Origin: Candidatus Competibacteraceae bacterium | Lineage (GTDB): Bacteria > Pseudomonadota > Gammaproteobacteria > Competibacterales > Competibacteraceae | Direction: 5' to 3' | DNA length: 9,016 bases | Assembly: GCA_012032855.1 (NCBI GenBank) | Contig: JAAUQA010000099.1 | Location: 1 to 9,016 of the forward strand | In this document: piece by piece, positions 6,680 through 9,016 of the stretch | Layout: each line of letters opens with the position of its first letter | How positions within the stretch are numbered: the first letter of the stretch is position 1 | Made by a program: the position numbers and the translations under genes | The notes under the pieces: generated by a model | Told to the model about the DNA's origin: nothing | Seen by the model: the letters and a program-made list of their open reading frames with translations, nothing else | Database searches by the model: none

Positions 6680-6698
6680 TCAAGACCTGACCCCACTT
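6680..6698 (-). repeat. Possible REP/mobile-element scar overlapping the end of truB
   Basis: On the minus strand this reads AAGTGGGGTCAGGTCTTGA. I recall the GGGGTCAGGTCTTGA string as a recurring motif near REP-associated (Y1-type) transposase genes and their scattered repeats in proteobacteria. It supplies the last six sense codons (ISGVRS, together with the preceding A/T bases) and the TGA of truB. No second copy is seen in this window, so identification rests on recollection. Confidence 0.3.
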
Positions 6699-7594
6699 AT
6701 TAGTCGTCGCGGTATCACCCGCTCACCATCTCTTATTTCACCAACACCTAAAAAGCGTTCCGCATGGTACAGCCGAACCCGCCCCTGTTGAGCCAGGCAA
6801 TCTAATCGAACGGAATGGCCTTGGAATAAAGAATTAACCATTGTTTCACTCACTCGAAACACCGGCCACGCAGCCAGCGCTGAATCCAGCGGCAACAGCA
6901 GCGCATCCAATGCGCCATAACCCTGATCCGCTTGTTTTTCGAGCTCGTCCAAGCTCTCCATACGCTGGCTGACATAAGGTTCTACGCCAACTCGGCGCAA
7001 TGCTACGACATGGGCGCCACACCCCAACAGTTCGCCCAAATCGGTGGCGAGCGTGCGCACATAAGTCCCTTTGGAACAATGCACTTCGCATTCTATCCAG
7101 TCACCCTCCAAGCCGAGTAAATGAAGCGAATGAATAGTGACCGGGCGGGGTTGCCGCTCCACTACCTGTCCTTGCCGGGCGAGTTTATATAAGCGCTGTC
7201 CTTGGTGTTTGAGCGCCGAGTACATCGGTGGTAATTGCTTTATGTCGCCGGTAAGCTGCGCGAGAGCATCATTAACCGTTGCTTGCGTTAATGATGGTAC
7301 TGCACACGTGGAGACCACCTCACCCTCAGCATCACCGGTGTCGGTCACAACACCCAGCTGACAGGCGAATCGATACCGTTTATTCGCATCCAACAAAAAT
7401 CCGGCGAATTTAGTGGCCTCGCCTAAACAAATAGGCAACATGCCGCTGGCCAGTGGGTCCAAACTTCCGGTATGGCCGGCTTTGCGAGCACAGTACAGGC
7501 GCTTGACTTTTTGTAATGCGGCATTAGAAGTTAATCCGCTGGGCTTATCTAACAATAAGATCCCGTTAACGGATCTGTTTCGTTGCACAATCAT
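6680..7594 (-). CDS. truB: tRNA pseudouridine-55 synthase (TruB)
   Basis: TruB converts U55 in the T-loop of tRNAs to pseudouridine and also acts as a tRNA folding chaperone. The 304-residue protein opens with VNGILLLDKPSGLTSNAALQKVKRL. Residues 40-51 (GHTGSLDPLASG) hold the catalytic Asp46. Next come MLPICLGEATKFAGFLLDANKRYR, then QLPPMYSALKHQGQRLYKLARQG and VTIHSL. The central domain has CSKGTYVRTLATDLGELLGCGAHVVALRR, a standard substrate-binding segment, and a PUA-like C-terminal domain follows. The ATG at 7594 gives a normal N-terminus; only a weak AAGAGA stands upstream, so expression probably depends on the rbfA transcript 62 bases before it. The final PRRL is a common TruB ending, but here ISGVRS follows and derives from the repeat-like sequence at 6680-6698. 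rpsO and pnp, its usual downstream neighbours, are absent. Confidence 0.96.
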   Translation of the reverse strand: MIVQRNRSVNGILLLDKPSGLTSNAALQKVKRLYCARKAGHTGSLDPLASGMLPICLGEATKFAGFLLDANKRYRFACQLGVVTDTGDAEGEVVSTCAVPSLTQATVNDALAQLTGDIKQLPPMYSALKHQGQRLYKLARQGQVVERQPRPVTIHSLHLLGLEGDWIECEVHCSKGTYVRTLATDLGELLGCGAHVVALRRVGVEPYVSQRMESLDELEKQADQGYGALDALLLPLDSALAAWPVFRVSETMVNSLFQGHSVRLDCLAQQGRVRLYHAERFLGVGEIRDGERVIPRRLISGVRS

Positions 7595-7656
7595 TCTCTT
7601 GAATGCAGCAGGGGCAGCCTAACAACATGGGCAGCGGCAAGCGCCGCAACCCGCGT

Positions 7657-8067
7657 TTATCGGATAATATCAGAGGAAAGGGGTTCTTCGTCGCCGGTGG
7701 ACTGGTGCCGAGCATTATCTTCAGCCACGGCGGCGGAGATCAGGGAAGAAAGCTGAGCACCGTGCTCAACCACTTCATCATAAATAAAGGTCAAATTGGG
7801 CACTTTACGGATACGCATAAGCCGACCCAGGTGATGACGTAACCCAGGGGCGGCATGATTGAGTTTTGCAACCAGCCCGGCCCGTTCGCCAGGATCACCC
7901 AGAATCGTCACATACACCTTGGCATAGCTTAGATCCCGGCTCACCGCCACGGTAGTGATGGACACCATAGCCAAACGCGGATCGCCGATCTCGACCCGGA
8001 TCAGTTGTGCTAATTCGCGACGGATTTGTTCGCCAACCCGACGGGTGCGAGGAAATTCCTTCGGCAT
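7657..8067 (-). CDS. rbfA: 30S ribosome-binding factor A (RbfA)
   Basis: RbfA is a small KH-fold assembly factor that binds the immature 30S subunit near the 5' end of 16S rRNA and is needed for late maturation and cold adaptation. The product is 136 residues, a typical length. It has the expected N-terminal motif (FPRTRRVGEQIRRELAQLIRVEIGDPRL), then VSITTVAVSRDLSYAKVYVTIL, LNHAAPGLRHHLGRLMRIRKVPNLTFIYDEVVEHGAQLSSLI, and a short acidic tail. The ATG at 8067 is preceded on the minus strand by a perfect AGGAGG eight bases away, which fixes the start. It lies 62 bases after infB and 62 bases before truB, in the common nusA-infB-rbfA-truB order, so it is almost certainly co-transcribed. Nothing unusual was seen in the protein. 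Confidence 0.96.
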   Translation of the reverse strand: MPKEFPRTRRVGEQIRRELAQLIRVEIGDPRLAMVSITTVAVSRDLSYAKVYVTILGDPGERAGLVAKLNHAAPGLRHHLGRLMRIRKVPNLTFIYDEVVEHGAQLSSLISAAVAEDNARHQSTGDEEPLSSDIIR

Positions 8068-8075
8068 ATCGTTGT

Positions 8076-8081
8076 CCTCCT
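8076..8081 (-). promoter_or_regulatory. Shine-Dalgarno site of rbfA
   Basis: The minus strand reads AGGAGG, an exact match to the anti-Shine-Dalgarno complement, eight bases before the ATG of rbfA. It is the strongest ribosome-binding site in the window and settles the rbfA start. Confidence 0.85.
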
Positions 8082-8087
8082 GGTAAA

Positions 8088-8113
8088 CGCTGGAGAGCTG
8101 GGGAAATCCAGCG
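8088..8113 (-). other. Hairpin in the infB-rbfA spacer
   Basis: Bases 8088-8094 and 8107-8113 are perfect inverted repeats (on the minus strand CGCTGGA ... TCCAGCG, with a 12-base loop), placed just upstream of the rbfA Shine-Dalgarno. No U tract follows, so it is not an obvious terminator. It might be an RNA processing or stability element, or chance. The base pairing is seen directly; no function can be shown. Confidence 0.35.
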
Positions 8114-8129
8114 CTAGGGCAAACACCAC

Positions 8130-9016
8130 TTACAAGGTGCGAATGACTTCGACGCGTTCGAAGATCTCGATTTGATCACCGGGCTTAATGTCATTGTAGT
8201 TGCGCACACCGATACCGCATTCGGTACCCGCCCGCACATCATTGACATCGTCCTTAAAGCGTCGCAGAGATTCCAGCTCGCCTTCGTAAACCACCACATT
8301 ATCGCGTAACACCCGAATCGGTTTATTGCGCCGCACCACGCCTTCCAAAACCATGCAACCGGCGATCGCACCAAACTTGGATGAACGGAACACATCGCGC
8401 ACTTCAGCAAGCCCAACCATTTGCTCTTTGAACTCGGGTTGCAACATGCCTTGGAGCGCTTGCTTGACTTCATCAATGACGTCGTAAATCACGCTGTAAT
8501 AGTGTAAATCGACGCCTTCCTCATCAATCAATTTCTTGGCTGCGTTGTCGGAGCGTACATTAAAGCCGATTAAAATAGCCTCGGATGCGACCGCCAGATG
8601 AACGTCCGATTCATTGATTCCACCGACACCACTGGCAACAATTTTGACTTTCACCTCATCACGAGACAGGCGCGTCAGCGCATCGCTCAGCGCTTCTACT
8701 GAACCTTGCACGTCGGCTTTGAGCACCACATTGAGAGTACTGACCTTACCTTCTTCCATTTGCCCGAACACGTTTTCCAACTTGGCCTTCTGCTGCTTGG
8801 ACAGCTTGACCTCGCGGAATTTACCTTGTCGGAACAAAGCGATCTCGCGTGCTTTGCGCTCATCGTTCACCACGATCACTTCATCACCCGCGTTCGGTGT
8901 ACCGGACAAACCCAACACCTCTACAGGAATGGACGGACCGGCTTCGTTGATCATTTGACCGGTTTCATCCAGCATAGCGCGTACCCGACCATATTCGAGA
9001 CCACTTAACAAAATAT
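8130..9016 (-). CDS. infB: Translation initiation factor IF-2, C-terminal part (5' end beyond window)
   Basis: IF-2 is the GTPase that delivers initiator fMet-tRNA to the 30S subunit and promotes subunit joining. The window holds the last 295 or so residues; the N-terminal region and G domain (Walker-type GTP motifs) lie beyond base 9016. The frame is open to the window edge, beginning [19 protein letters not shown]. It continues with [34 protein letters not shown] (domain II), then [15 protein letters not shown] and [33 protein letters not shown] (domain III). The end is [45 protein letters not shown], and [26 protein letters not shown], the C2 domain that binds the fMet-tRNA acceptor end. 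The C-terminus (EVIRTL) is complete. It heads the minus-strand group infB-rbfA-truB. Confidence 0.97.
   Translation of the reverse strand, partial: ILLSGLEYGRVRAMLDETGQMINEAGPSIPVEVLGLSGTPNAGDEVIVVNDERKAREIALFRQGKFREVKLSKQQKAKLENVFGQMEEGKVSTLNVVLKADVQGSVEALSDALTRLSRDEVKVKIVASGVGGINESDVHLAVASEAILIGFNVRSDNAAKKLIDEEGVDLHYYSVIYDVIDEVKQALQGMLQPEFKEQMVGLAEVRDVFRSSKFGAIAGCMVLEGVVRRNKPIRVLRDNVVVYEGELESLRRFKDDVNDVRAGTECGIGVRNYNDIKPGDQIEIFERVEVIRTL

Noticed and set aside
7603..7842. Plus-strand open frame across the truB-rbfA spacer
   Set aside because: It mostly lies antisense to rbfA, and no family features are visible.
8706..9008. Plus-strand open frames of 100-114 codons opposite infB
   Set aside because: They are antisense shadows of a highly conserved gene.
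1..9016. CRISPR array, tRNA, rRNA or a new defence system
   Set aside because: No regularly spaced repeats or tRNA-like cloverleaf was seen on either strand. The only defence gene is the hsdR tail of a well-known system.

Overview
This window looks like a piece of a gammaproteobacterial chromosome with roughly balanced base composition. The best indicators are the DusA-type dihydrouridine synthase and the infB-rbfA-truB gene order. I cannot place it below class level from sequence alone. About half is housekeeping (dusA, infB, rbfA, truB). The rest is accessory or decaying material.

Layout: (1) 1-579, the 3' end of a type I restriction hsdR gene on +, with a frameshift near base 57. (2) 583-~867, a decayed 5' portion of a tyrosine-recombinase (integrase) gene on -, with an in-frame stop. 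Its homology ends within a few bases of the hsdR stop codon. (3) 901-1914, dusA on +, with a TTG start beside the integrase remnant. (4) 1936-5484, a tightly packed + strand operon: a Tat-exported Rieske protein, an OppF/DppF-like ABC ATPase split by a one-base frameshift, and two OppB/OppC-like permeases. The junctions are TGA-ATG, ATGA and ATGA. (5) 5512-6612, a di-heme cytochrome c peroxidase/MauG-like gene on +, missing its N-terminal domain and broken by three frameshifts. (6) 6680-9016, infB (partial), rbfA and truB on -, convergent with the + strand genes.

Functionally, infB-rbfA-truB serve translation initiation, 30S maturation and tRNA pseudouridine-55 formation, and dusA makes dihydrouridine in tRNA. 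The ABC genes would form the membrane and ATPase part of a peptide-type importer. No substrate-binding protein or second ATPase is present here. The physical coupling of a periplasmic Rieske protein to this transporter is unexpected.

The most interesting structure is at the left end: restriction cargo plus a decayed integrase abutting the 5' end of dusA, a gene documented as an attachment site for integrative elements. I read it as the eroded edge of a dusA-integrated island. Five reading-frame breaks occur in three protein-coding regions, and all can be explained by missing bases. Gene decay and uncorrected sequence error cannot be separated here. I found no convincing undescribed multi-gene system, CRISPR array, tRNA or rRNA.
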